Shown here one piece after another: positions 1 to 5,190 of a stretch of 7,154 bases of DNA. The stretch comes from UBA2219 sp964612075 (GTDB taxonomy: Bacteria > Desulfobacterota > Deferrimicrobia > Deferrimicrobiales > Deferrimicrobiaceae), in NCBI GenBank assembly GCA_964612075.1, contig CAZTFC010000081.1, positions 1 to 7,154 of the forward strand, in the 5' to 3' direction. Position 1 is the stretch's first letter, and each line of letters starts with the position of its first letter. A program made the position numbers and the translations under genes. Under the pieces are notes generated by a model. That model worked only from the letters and a program-made list of their open reading frames with translations, ran no database searches and was not told the origin of the DNA.

Positions 1-4
1 AAAA

Positions 5-1789
5 ATGGCCCCCGAAAAGCTTTTGAAAGGCGGAGAATTCCTGATCGCGGACGTTTCCCCCGCGGACGTGTTCACCCCGGAAGATTTCACGGAAGAGCAG
101 ATCTCCATCGCCGACACGACGGACCAGTTCGTCCGGAACGAGGTGCTGCCGCACGTCGAGAAGCTGGAGGAGCACGATTTCGAGCTGATGGTGAAGCTGC
201 TGCGCCAGTTCGGCGAGCTGGGCATGCTCACGATCGACGCCCCCGAGGAGTACGGCGGGCTCGAGCTGTCCAAGACGACGGGGCTGGTCGCCGCGGAGAA
301 GGCGTCCATCTACGGGGGGTTCTCGACGGCGGTCACCGCCCACTCGGGGATCGGAACGCTTCCGCTCGTGTATTACGGGACGAAGGCGCAGAAGGAGAAG
401 TACCTCCCGAAGATCATCTCCGCCGAATGGATCGCCGCCTACTGCCTCACAGAGCCCGAAGCCGGGAGCGACGCGATGAGCTGCCGCACGGTCGCCACGC
501 TGTCGCCGGACGGCAAGCACTACATCCTGAACGGGACGAAGCAGTACATCACCAACGGAAGCTTCGCGGACCTCTACACCGTCTTCGCCAAGATCGACCG
601 GACGCATTTCACGGCGTTTCTCGTGGAGCGTACCTTCCCCGGCGTCTCCCACGGCCCCGAAGAGAAGAAGATGGGGATCAAGGGCTCCTCGACGACCCCG
701 GTCATCCTCGAGGACGCGCAGGTTCCCGTGGAGAACGTCCTGGGCGAGATCGGCAAGGGGCACAAGATCGCCTTCAACGTCCTGAACGTCGGGCGGCTGA
801 AGCTGGGCGCCTGCGTCACGGGCGGCGCGAAGTACATCACGGCCGAGGCGGCGCAGTACGCGAACCAGCGGAAGCAGTTCGGGGTGACCATCGGCACCTT
901 CGGCGCCATCCGGGAGAAGTTCGCCGACATGGTCGCGGCCACCTACGCATCCGAGTCGGTCGCCTATCGCATCGGCGGCATGATCGACGAGCGCCTCGAG
1001 CCGCTGAAGGCGGAAAAGGGGGCCCCCGACTATTACGAGAAGTACCAGGCGGGGATCGAGGAGTACTCCATGGAATGCGCCATCGCGAAGGTGTTCTGCA
1101 GCGACGCCATGGCGACGGTGGCGGACCACGCCGTGCAGATCTACGGCGGGTACGGCTACACGCAGGAATACCCCGCGGAGCGGGCCTACCGCGACGAGCG
1201 GATCAACCGGATCTTCGAGGGGACCAACGAGATCAACCGGATGCTGATCCCCGGCACCCTGCTCAAGCGCGCCCTGAAGGGCGAGCTGCCGCTGCAGGAC
1301 GAGATCATGAAGGCGGTCGGCCGCCTCTCCGCCCCCGCGGCCGATCCCCCCGCCGTGCCCTTCGGCGCGGAGAAGCAGCTCCTCCGCAACCTGAAGGACG
1401 CCTTCCTGGTGCTGGCCGGCGCGGCCGTCCAGCGGTTCACCGCGAAGCTCAAGGACGAGCAGGAGGTCCTGATCGCGCTGGCCGACCTGGCCATCGGCTG
1501 CTTCGCCCTCGAGAGCGCCATCCTGCGGGCCGAGAAGATCGCGGCCTCCGGGAACGCATGGCGCACGGAAGTCTCCGAGGCCGCGACGAAGGTGTTCGCC
1601 TTCCAGGCCCAGGAGGACTGCACCACCGCCGCACGGCGCGCCGCCTTCTACATCGGCGAGGGCCCCATGCTGAAGACGCTCCTTACCGGCGTCCGCCGGT
1701 CGGGGCGGTACGAGGCCGCGGGGCTCCTGGAGGCGAAGCGCAGGCTCGCCGCCGCGACGCTCGAGAAGGAGCGGTTCCCCCTCTACTGA
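5..1789 (+). CDS. Acyl-CoA dehydrogenase, FadE/YusJ-like long form
   Basis: This 594-residue FAD enzyme should catalyse alpha,beta-dehydrogenation of acyl-CoA thioesters, the first step of beta-oxidation, passing electrons to electron-transfer flavoprotein. The N-terminal helical domain (about residues 25-140) leads to the flavin-contact motif TEPEAGSDA (149-157). The C-terminal helical domain carries YGGYGYTQEYPAERAYRD (from 380) and FEGTNEINR. E405 in FEGT sits where the catalytic base lies in medium-chain type enzymes. Residues from about 415 to 594 form an extra helical C-terminal region, as in very-long-chain enzymes and the 594-residue Bacillus FadE (YusJ). That makes the protein longer than the usual 380-residue short/medium-chain form. 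The N-terminal KGGEFL stretch also resembles that subfamily and supports the ATG at 5. The window begins 4 nt before the start, so the ribosome site and any operon partners are out of view. Chain-length preference cannot be read from sequence. Confidence 0.95.
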   Translation: MAPEKLLKGGEFLIADVSPADVFTPEDFTEEQISIADTTDQFVRNEVLPHVEKLEEHDFELMVKLLRQFGELGMLTIDAPEEYGGLELSKTTGLVAAEKASIYGGFSTAVTAHSGIGTLPLVYYGTKAQKEKYLPKIISAEWIAAYCLTEPEAGSDAMSCRTVATLSPDGKHYILNGTKQYITNGSFADLYTVFAKIDRTHFTAFLVERTFPGVSHGPEEKKMGIKGSSTTPVILEDAQVPVENVLGEIGKGHKIAFNVLNVGRLKLGACVTGGAKYITAEAAQYANQRKQFGVTIGTFGAIREKFADMVAATYASESVAYRIGGMIDERLEPLKAEKGAPDYYEKYQAGIEEYSMECAIAKVFCSDAMATVADHAVQIYGGYGYTQEYPAERAYRDERINRIFEGTNEINRMLIPGTLLKRALKGELPLQDEIMKAVGRLSAPAADPPAVPFGAEKQLLRNLKDAFLVLAGAAVQRFTAKLKDEQEVLIALADLAIGCFALESAILRAEKIAASGNAWRTEVSEAATKVFAFQAQEDCTTAARRAAFYIGEGPMLKTLLTGVRRSGRYEAAGLLEAKRRLAAATLEKERFPLY

Positions 1790-1808
1790 TCCGGGGTGTT
1801 CTGCAGTA

Positions 1809-1852
1809 GGCTGCGGCCTGCCGACCTATCCTGGCCGTCGCAGGCCGCAGCC
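1809..1852 (+). terminator. 12-bp GC-rich hairpin after the acyl-CoA dehydrogenase gene
   Basis: GGCTGCGGCCTG (1809-1820) and CAGGCCGCAGCC (1841-1852) are perfect 12-bp inverted repeats around a 20-nt loop, starting 20 nt after the stop codon. A short GTTT follows, not a real U-run, so it is a weak intrinsic terminator or a 3' stabilising hairpin. The position fits the end of the operon. Confidence 0.5.
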
Positions 1853-1897
1853 GTTTCCAGCCCCCGAATACGCGTTTATTAATAATCCTCATCGCTG

Positions 1898-1945
1898 TTT
1901 TTCGGGGGGCCGTTCCTGAAATGTTGTGGAATGCCATTCCACAAC
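1898..1945 (+). repeat. REP-like unit A: G-rich head plus 23-bp palindrome
   Basis: The head reads TTTTTCGGGGGG, then CCG, then TTCCTGAA (1898-1920). It is followed by a perfect palindrome with 11-bp arms, GTTGTGGAATG (1923-1933) and CATTCCACAAC (1935-1945), around a single central C. The next unit begins immediately with a similar head and a different hairpin. This head-plus-stem-loop design is that of REP-type repeats. The family assignment is inference. Confidence 0.55.
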
Positions 1946-1993
1946 TTTCCGGGGGGACCCCTCCTGAATCAGTAAACATGGCTTCTTGTTTAC
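1946..1993 (+). repeat. REP-like unit B: same head, different hairpin
   Basis: The head TTTCCGGGGGGACCCCTCC plus TGAA (1946-1968) aligns with unit A (six Gs, then a short spacer, then TCCTGAA), about 48 nt downstream of it. The hairpin that follows is unrelated in sequence to that of unit A: GTAAACA (1972-1978) and TGTTTAC (1987-1993) around an 8-nt loop. The last base is shared with the start of the next inverted-repeat element. Confidence 0.5.
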
Positions 1994-2297
1994 CGGGCGG
2001 GGGACACTCTTACCCCCCATGCTCCCCCTTCGATGTTGGTCTGAGGGTCCGGCGGCCTCCTATGCGAGGAGGGGATGTTCCCCTGAGCGGGCGTCTGTTT
2101 CTCATTCCCGTCCTCCTGGCCCCCCCACGGGAAACACGCTTTCTTATGCGAGGCACAGGCCACAAGAGACACAGGCCACGAAGGAGAACTTCTCTTCGGA
2201 TGGCACGTACGGAAAAGCTATCGATATAGGGGCGAGTGGTTTCGGGGGACATTCTTGGTTCAAACACGGGCGGAGGGGAAGAGTGTCCCCCGCCCGG
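1993..2297. mobile_element. 305-bp MITE/REP-like element with perfect 19-bp terminal inverted repeats
   Basis: CCGGGCGGGGGACACTCTT (1993-2011) recurs exactly inverted at 2279-2297. No target duplication is seen at the edges (TGTTTA on the left, CAGGCC on the right). No credible reading frame lies inside, so if mobile it depends on a transposase in trans. IS200/IS605-like REP transposases leave no target duplication, which would fit. The interior carries several small hairpins: CCTCC/GGAGG (2056-2060/2068-2072), AGGGGA/TCCCCT with a 3-nt loop (2070-2084), TTCCCGT/ACGGGAA (2105-2111/2127-2133) and GAGAA/TTCTC (2184-2194). It also has two direct repeats: TATGCGAGG (2061, 2145) and CACAGGCCAC (2154, 2170). 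The repeats are visible directly; mobility is inferred. Confidence 0.5.
2244..2256 (+). repeat. Internal copy of the G5-ACAYTCTT motif
   Basis: GGGGGACATTCTT here differs by one base from GGGGGACACTCTT at 1999-2011 and from the inverted copy at 2279-2291. With the more divergent heads at 1904 and 1951, this makes four direct copies and one inverted copy of one motif family in about 400 bp. Confidence 0.55.
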
Positions 2298-2311
2298 CAG
2301 GCCGCCTGTAG

Positions 2312-2317
2312 TATGAT
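2312..2317 (+). promoter_or_regulatory. Possible -10 box for the chalcone-isomerase-like gene
   Basis: TATGAT matches the sigma-70 -10 consensus at 5 of 6 positions and would give a leader of about 20 nt before the ATG at 2347. The -35 position falls in the C-rich right end of the repeat element and has no match, so the promoter is weak or activator-dependent. A small palindrome, CAGGC-C-GCCTG (2298-2308), lies just upstream. Confidence 0.3.
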
Positions 2318-2346
2318 CTGATCCACATTCACGCCGGGGGTGGGGG

Positions 2347-2898
2347 ATGCGAAAGCTCGTCGTCGCGCTGTGTTTCCTGTTGATGTCGTCGCAGGCGTTC
2401 GGCCTGGAGGTCGCGGGGGTCGAGGTCGCCCCGACGGTATCCGCGGGCCAGAAGACGCTGGTGCTCAACGGGACGGGCATCCGGAAGAAGCTCGTGATCA
2501 AGGTGTACGTCGGGGCGCTCTACCTGGAGCGGAAGGCGGCCTCCCGGGAAGAGCTGCTCAAGGACGAGGGAGACAAGCTCGTCCGGATGACCTTCGTCTA
2601 CAAGAAGGTGGAGAAGGAGAAGATCGTCGAGGCGTTCGCGGAGGGGCTCGCGAACAACTCGCCCGACGTGGCGCAGACGGCGGACGCCAAGGCGTTCCTT
2701 TCCTGGTTCACGTCCGATTTCCGGGCGGGGGACGCGGTGGACGTCCGCATGGGCGCGGACGGCACGGTCTCGGCGGCCCACAACGGGAAGGAGCTGGGGA
2801 CGGTCCGCAATCCCGCTCTGGTGCGGGCGGTGCTGCTGATCTGGTTCGGGGACAAGCCGGCGGACGCGGGGCTGGCCAGGGGAATGCTCGGGAAGTGA
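2347..2898 (+). CDS. Periplasmic chalcone-isomerase-like domain protein
   Basis: This 183-residue protein has a Sec signal peptide: MRK, then a hydrophobic stretch (4-13) and a probable cut after AFG at residue 19. The mature part matches the bacterial chalcone-isomerase-like fold (Pfam Chalcone_3 type). Family features seen are the opening LEVAGVEVAPTV, the central IRKKLVIKVYVGALYLE (about 45-61), an acidic/basic middle helix region and a C-terminal segment ending in IWFGDKPADAGLARGMLG. Bacterial members are exported proteins of unknown function. The plant flavonoid activity should not be assumed, and fatty-acid binding is only a suggestion from related plant proteins. The start at 2347 is preceded by a G-rich stretch (GGGGGTGGGGG) that can act as a ribosome site. 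The gene stands alone behind the repeat region and converges with merR, 6 nt away. Confidence 0.82.
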   Translation: MRKLVVALCFLLMSSQAFGLEVAGVEVAPTVSAGQKTLVLNGTGIRKKLVIKVYVGALYLERKAASREELLKDEGDKLVRMTFVYKKVEKEKIVEAFAEGLANNSPDVAQTADAKAFLSWFTSDFRAGDAVDVRMGADGTVSAAHNGKELGTVRNPALVRAVLLIWFGDKPADAGLARGMLGK

Positions 2899-2904
2899 CG
2901 CAGG

Positions 2905-3300
2905 TCAGCGGGGGATGTCGTAGTACTCCGCGATCCGCTTCCGGAACCCCTGGATGTCCCGTTCGAGCGACGACAGCTTCCGGATCTTCCGCCGGATGGC
3001 TTCCAGGTGGCCGTCGAGGATCTCGATCAGCCTCGGCATGATCGTGTCGGGAATCTTCGTCTGGCGGTAGATCTCGGCCAGCTCCTGCATCTGCTTGAGG
3101 GGGATGCCGAGCTCCTTCACCTTCAGGACGAACTTGATCCGCCGGATGTCCTCCTTGTCGTAGAAGCGGATCCCGCCCTCGGTGCGGCGCGGGGGATCGA
3201 TGAGCCCGAGCTGCTCGTAGAGGCGAAGGGTCCGGGTCGTGATCCCCAGGGAGCCGGCCAGCTCCCCGATCTGCTGCGTGTCTTCGCGGTTCAGCTTCAT
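2905..3300 (-). CDS. MerR-family transcriptional regulator, cysteine-free
   Basis: A 131-residue dimeric DNA-binding protein. The winged helix-turn-helix occupies about residues 11-80: IGELAGSLGITTRTLRLYEQ, LGLIDPPRRTEGGIRFYD with the typical R-x-Y wing, then DIRRIKFVLKVKELGIPLKQ. A helical dimerisation and effector tail (about 85-125) follows. The protein contains no cysteine, so the metal, thiol or redox sensing of MerR, CueR or SoxR is unlikely. Short cysteine-poor MerR proteins of this build include LiuR-type regulators of branched-chain and acyl-CoA catabolism. With an acyl-CoA dehydrogenase gene about 1.1 kb away, that is a reasonable but unproven guess. The start is supported by GAGG (3307-3310 on the opposite strand), 6 nt before the ATG. 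A palindromic operator overlaps its own promoter, pointing to autoregulation. Confidence 0.92.
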   Translation of the reverse strand: MKLNREDTQQIGELAGSLGITTRTLRLYEQLGLIDPPRRTEGGIRFYDKEDIRRIKFVLKVKELGIPLKQMQELAEIYRQTKIPDTIMPRLIEILDGHLEAIRRKIRKLSSLERDIQGFRKRIAEYYDIPR

Positions 3301-3307
3301 ACTTTAC

Positions 3308-3331
3308 CTCAACGTTAATGTTAACGTTGAG
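3308..3331. promoter_or_regulatory. Perfect palindrome, probable MerR-protein operator
   Basis: CTCAACGTTAA (3308-3318) and TTAACGTTGAG (3321-3331) are perfect 11-bp arms around TG. The site lies 7 nt upstream of the merR start codon, covers its -10 box and overlaps the GAGG ribosome site. ACGT-containing palindromes of this kind are typical targets of MerR regulators of the LiuR type. Binding is inferred from symmetry and position. Confidence 0.7.
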
Positions 3332-3347
3332 CGCCCTTTCCTGTCAA
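3318..3347 (-). promoter_or_regulatory. merR promoter, TTGACA-18-TAACAT
   Basis: Read on the minus strand, a perfect -35 TTGACA (3347-3342) is followed after 18 nt by TAACAT (3323-3318), which keeps the important first, second and last -10 bases. The -10 lies inside the palindrome. The spacer is longer than the optimal 17 nt, as is common for promoters controlled by MerR proteins. The predicted leader is only about 10 nt. Confidence 0.6.
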
Positions 3348-3350
3348 GAC

Positions 3351-3366
3351 CGGCGGCTGTCCGCCG
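3351..3366 (+). other. Small hairpin between merR and the DUF2892 gene
   Basis: CGGCGG (3351-3356) and CCGCCG (3361-3366) are perfect 6-bp arms around CTGT. It lies upstream of the merR -35 box and about 70 nt before the DUF2892 start. It could be a leader hairpin of that gene; no function is shown. I saw no convincing promoter for the DUF2892 gene in 3332-3435. Confidence 0.35.
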
Positions 3367-3435
3367 CCGCGCCGCAACCTGCCCCTCGCCGGAACATCCA
3401 ACAGGTAGGCGGAAAGCGAAGGGAGGGGGGGAACG

Positions 3436-3627
3436 ATGTACATCGAACGATGGATCCGGGTGATCGCGGGGAGCTTCATCCTGGGGAGCCTTGCCCTGGG
3501 CTGGTACGTGTCGCCCTGGTTTTTCCTGTTCACCGCGTTCGTGGGGCTGAACCTGTTCCAGTCGGGGTTCACCGGCTGGTGCCTGATGGAGAAGATCCTG
3601 AGGAGACTGGGAGTCCCGGAACGGTAG
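3436..3627 (+). CDS. DUF2892 (YgaP-type transmembrane domain) inner-membrane protein
   Basis: This complete 63-residue protein is the stand-alone form of the domain found at the C-terminus of YgaP-like rhodanese proteins. Family hallmarks are the opening ERWIRVIAGSFIL, two hydrophobic helices (about 8-23 and 28-44), the FTAFVGLNLFQSGFTGWC loop-helix, and the ending EKILRRLGV. The usual GFCPL segment reads GWCLM here; its cysteine is kept and the proline is lost. The role of the stand-alone protein is unknown, and in YgaP this region anchors a sulfurtransferase. A strong ribosome site (GGGAGGGGGGG, from 3421) precedes the ATG. The gene is divergent from merR, whose operator lies about 105 nt upstream, so it could be a target. 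It ends 1 nt from the bcp stop codon on the opposite strand. Confidence 0.85.
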   Translation: MYIERWIRVIAGSFILGSLALGWYVSPWFFLFTAFVGLNLFQSGFTGWCLMEKILRRLGVPER

Positions 3628-3628
3628 C

Positions 3629-4087
3629 TTACACCGCGTCCAGCACCGCCGCCGCGTGCCCCGCGGCCTTCACCTTCCGGTAGATCTTCACGATCCGGCC
3701 TTTTTCGTCGATGACCACGGTGGTCCGAAGGATCCCCATGGATTTTTTCCCGTACATGTTTTTCTCGCCCCACGCGCCGTACTTTTCGGCCGTTTCATGC
3801 GTCGGGTCGCATAAGAGAATGAACGGGAGCGAATATTTCGAGGCGAACTTCGAGTGGCTCTCGGGAGAGTCCGGCGAAACACCGAGGATCACGGCGTTCT
3901 TCCCCGCGAACGGGGCCTGGAGGTCCCGGAACTCGCATGCTTCCGTTGTGCAGCCGGGGGTGTTGTCCTTCGGGTAGAAGTAGAGCACCACCTTCTTCCC
4001 GGCGAAGTCGGAAAGCCCCACCTTGTTTCCGGCCGCGTCGGAGAGGGTGAATTCCGGCGCCTTGTCCCCTGCCTTGAGCTCCGCCAT
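3629..4087 (-). CDS. bcp: Thioredoxin-dependent peroxiredoxin, Bcp/PrxQ type
   Basis: A 152-residue cytosolic thiol peroxidase that reduces hydrogen and organic peroxides with electrons from thioredoxin. The AhpC/TSA fold spans almost the whole length. The active site reads TPGCTTEACEF: C46 is the peroxidatic cysteine, preceded by T43 and P44, and C51 is the resolving cysteine five residues on, the spacing typical of the BCP/PrxQ class. Further family landmarks are KVVLYFYPKDNTPGCT, VSPDSPESHSKF, the LPFILLCDP segment and TTVVIDEKGRIVKIYRKV. A good ribosome site (GGAGG, 5 nt before the ATG) supports the start. It lies 13 nt downstream of folE on the same strand, so the two are probably cotranscribed. 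Its end nearly touches the convergent DUF2892 gene. Confidence 0.95.
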   Translation of the reverse strand: MAELKAGDKAPEFTLSDAAGNKVGLSDFAGKKVVLYFYPKDNTPGCTTEACEFRDLQAPFAGKNAVILGVSPDSPESHSKFASKYSLPFILLCDPTHETAEKYGAWGEKNMYGKKSMGILRTTVVIDEKGRIVKIYRKVKAAGHAAAVLDAV

Positions 4088-4100
4088 CGGATCCTCCGTT

Positions 4101-4661
4101 TTACCGGACGATGTTGAGGTTCGGCTGGATCAGCTCCAGGAATTCCATCCGGGTCGAGTTGTTGGTCCGGAACACGCCGAGCATCGCCGAGGTGACCGCC
4201 TTGGCGTTGGTCTTCTCCACCCCCCGCATCATCATGCACAGGTGGAACGCCTCGATGACCACCGCCACCCCCTGCGGCTGGAGGGTGTCCATCAACGCGG
4301 TCGCGATCTCCTGCGTCAGCCGCTCCTGGACCTGGAGGCGCCTGGCGTAGAGGTCGACGACCCGGGCGATCTTGGAGAGGCCGACGATGCGGTTTCGCGG
4401 GATGTACCCGACATGGCACTTTCCGAAGAAGGGCAGGAGGTGGTGCTCGCACATCGAGAAGACCTCGATGTCCTTGACGGTGACCATCTCGTCGTACTGC
4501 TCGTGGAATACGGCGCCGCGGAGCACTTCCTTCGGGTCCTCGTCGTATCCCTTGGTCAGGAAGCGCATCGCCTTCTCGTACCGCTCCGGGGTCTTCTTCA
4601 GCCCCTCGCGTTCCGGGTCTTCGCCGAGCTTGATGAGGAGGTCGCGGATGATATTCTGCAT
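4101..4661 (-). CDS. folE: GTP cyclohydrolase I (type IA)
   Basis: A 186-residue zinc enzyme that converts GTP to 7,8-dihydroneopterin triphosphate, the entry step to tetrahydrofolate and also the first step of queuosine/7-deazaguanine synthesis. The zinc ligands are all present: C71 and H74 in SMCEHHLLPFFG, and C142 in HLCMMMRGVEK. H73 adjoins H74 in the catalytic loop. The substrate and fold segments KTPERYEKAM, GYIPRNRIVGLSKIARVVD and RLQVQERLTQEIA follow the family order. The length is at the short end of the family and begins right at the helical N-terminus. The ATG at 4661 is the only suitable start; upstream in-frame sequence is antisense to tadA. No clear ribosome site precedes it. 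It probably leads a folE-bcp operon and is divergent from tadA. Confidence 0.96.
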   Translation of the reverse strand: MQNIIRDLLIKLGEDPEREGLKKTPERYEKAMRFLTKGYDEDPKEVLRGAVFHEQYDEMVTVKDIEVFSMCEHHLLPFFGKCHVGYIPRNRIVGLSKIARVVDLYARRLQVQERLTQEIATALMDTLQPQGVAVVIEAFHLCMMMRGVEKTNAKAVTSAMLGVFRTNNSTRMEFLELIQPNLNIVR

Positions 4662-4682
4662 GATGGAACCATCATAATGCAG
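4656..4682. promoter_or_regulatory. Symmetric element between the folE and tadA starts
   Basis: An inner inverted repeat ATGATGG (4660-4666) / CCATCAT (4669-4675) around AA is enclosed by CTGCAT (4656-4661) and ATGCAG (4677-4682). On the minus strand the element contains the folE start ATGCAG. On the plus strand it contains the most upstream in-frame ATG of tadA, also ATGCAG. CATAAT at 4673-4678 is a 5-of-6 match to a plus-strand -10 box, but no good -35 goes with it. A regulatory role is inferred. Confidence 0.4.
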
Positions 4683-4700
4683 GCGGAGACGGCGAAGATA

Positions 4701-5180
4701 ATGAAAATGGGGTCCCCGGAGATGCGGGAGGAGTGGATGCGGGCTGCCCTGGCCGAGGCGCGGAAAGCGGCGGAGGAGGGGGAGGTGCCGGTGGGCGCGA
4801 TCGTCGTTTCCCCCGACGGGGCGGTCCTGTCCCGGGCGCGCAACTCTCCCGTAAGGTCGAACGACCCCACGGCGCACGCCGAGATCCTCGCCCTGCGCGC
4901 GGCGGCCGGGAAACTGGGGAATTACCGCCTCACCGGCTGCCGGCTGGTCGTGACACTCGAGCCGTGCCCCATGTGCGCGGGCGCCGCCGTTGCGGCCCGC
5001 GTGGCGGAGATCGTGTACGGCGCGGAAGACCCGAAATCCGGGGCCGTCTCGACCCTTTACCGCATCGCCTCCGACCCCCGCCTGAACCACCGCGCGCAGA
5101 TCGTCCCCGGCGTCCTCGCCGACGAGTGCTCCGCGCTCCTGAAAAAATTCTTCCGCGGCCGGCGCGCCGGGGGAGGATGA
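4701..5180 (+). CDS. tadA: tRNA(adenosine-34) deaminase
   Basis: A 159-residue zinc-dependent deaminase that converts the wobble adenosine of tRNA-Arg(ACG) to inosine. Catalytic motifs are complete: HAE (H59, A60, E61) for the first zinc ligand and proton shuttle, and PCPMC (C89, C92) for the other ligands. Family segments EEGEVPVGAIVV, HAEILALR, LEPCPMCAGA and YGAEDPKSGA appear in order. The N-terminus resembles TadA (EEWMRAALAEARKAA), not a cytidine deaminase. The start is uncertain: in-frame ATGs occur at 4677, 4701, 4707, 4722 and 4737. I chose 4701 because it keeps the usual length and has GGCGGAG upstream. 4737 has a closer AGGAG but would remove conserved residues. The gene is divergent from folE, and its stop lies 10 nt from that of cls. 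Confidence 0.93.
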   Translation: MKMGSPEMREEWMRAALAEARKAAEEGEVPVGAIVVSPDGAVLSRARNSPVRSNDPTAHAEILALRAAAGKLGNYRLTGCRLVVTLEPCPMCAGAAVAARVAEIVYGAEDPKSGAVSTLYRIASDPRLNHRAQIVPGVLADECSALLKKFFRGRRAGGG

Positions 5181-5190
5181 TCCCGCCGGC

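Noticed and set aside
427..1809. A 460-codon open frame overlapping the acyl-CoA dehydrogenase gene in another frame
   Set aside because: Its translation is an Arg/Gly/Pro-rich, low-complexity product typical of a shifted frame in GC-rich coding DNA, while the main frame has full family motifs.
1898..2297. CRISPR array
   Set aside because: The repeats are irregular in length, spacing and orientation, and no constant repeat/spacer pattern exists.
1921..2321. Short open frames within the palindrome region
   Set aside because: Their products are Pro/Gly/Arg-rich translations of the repeats, with no ribosome site or family resemblance.
4023..4676. Upstream extension of the tadA frame
   Set aside because: It is antisense to folE with no TadA-like residues, and normal TadA length is reached from about 4701.
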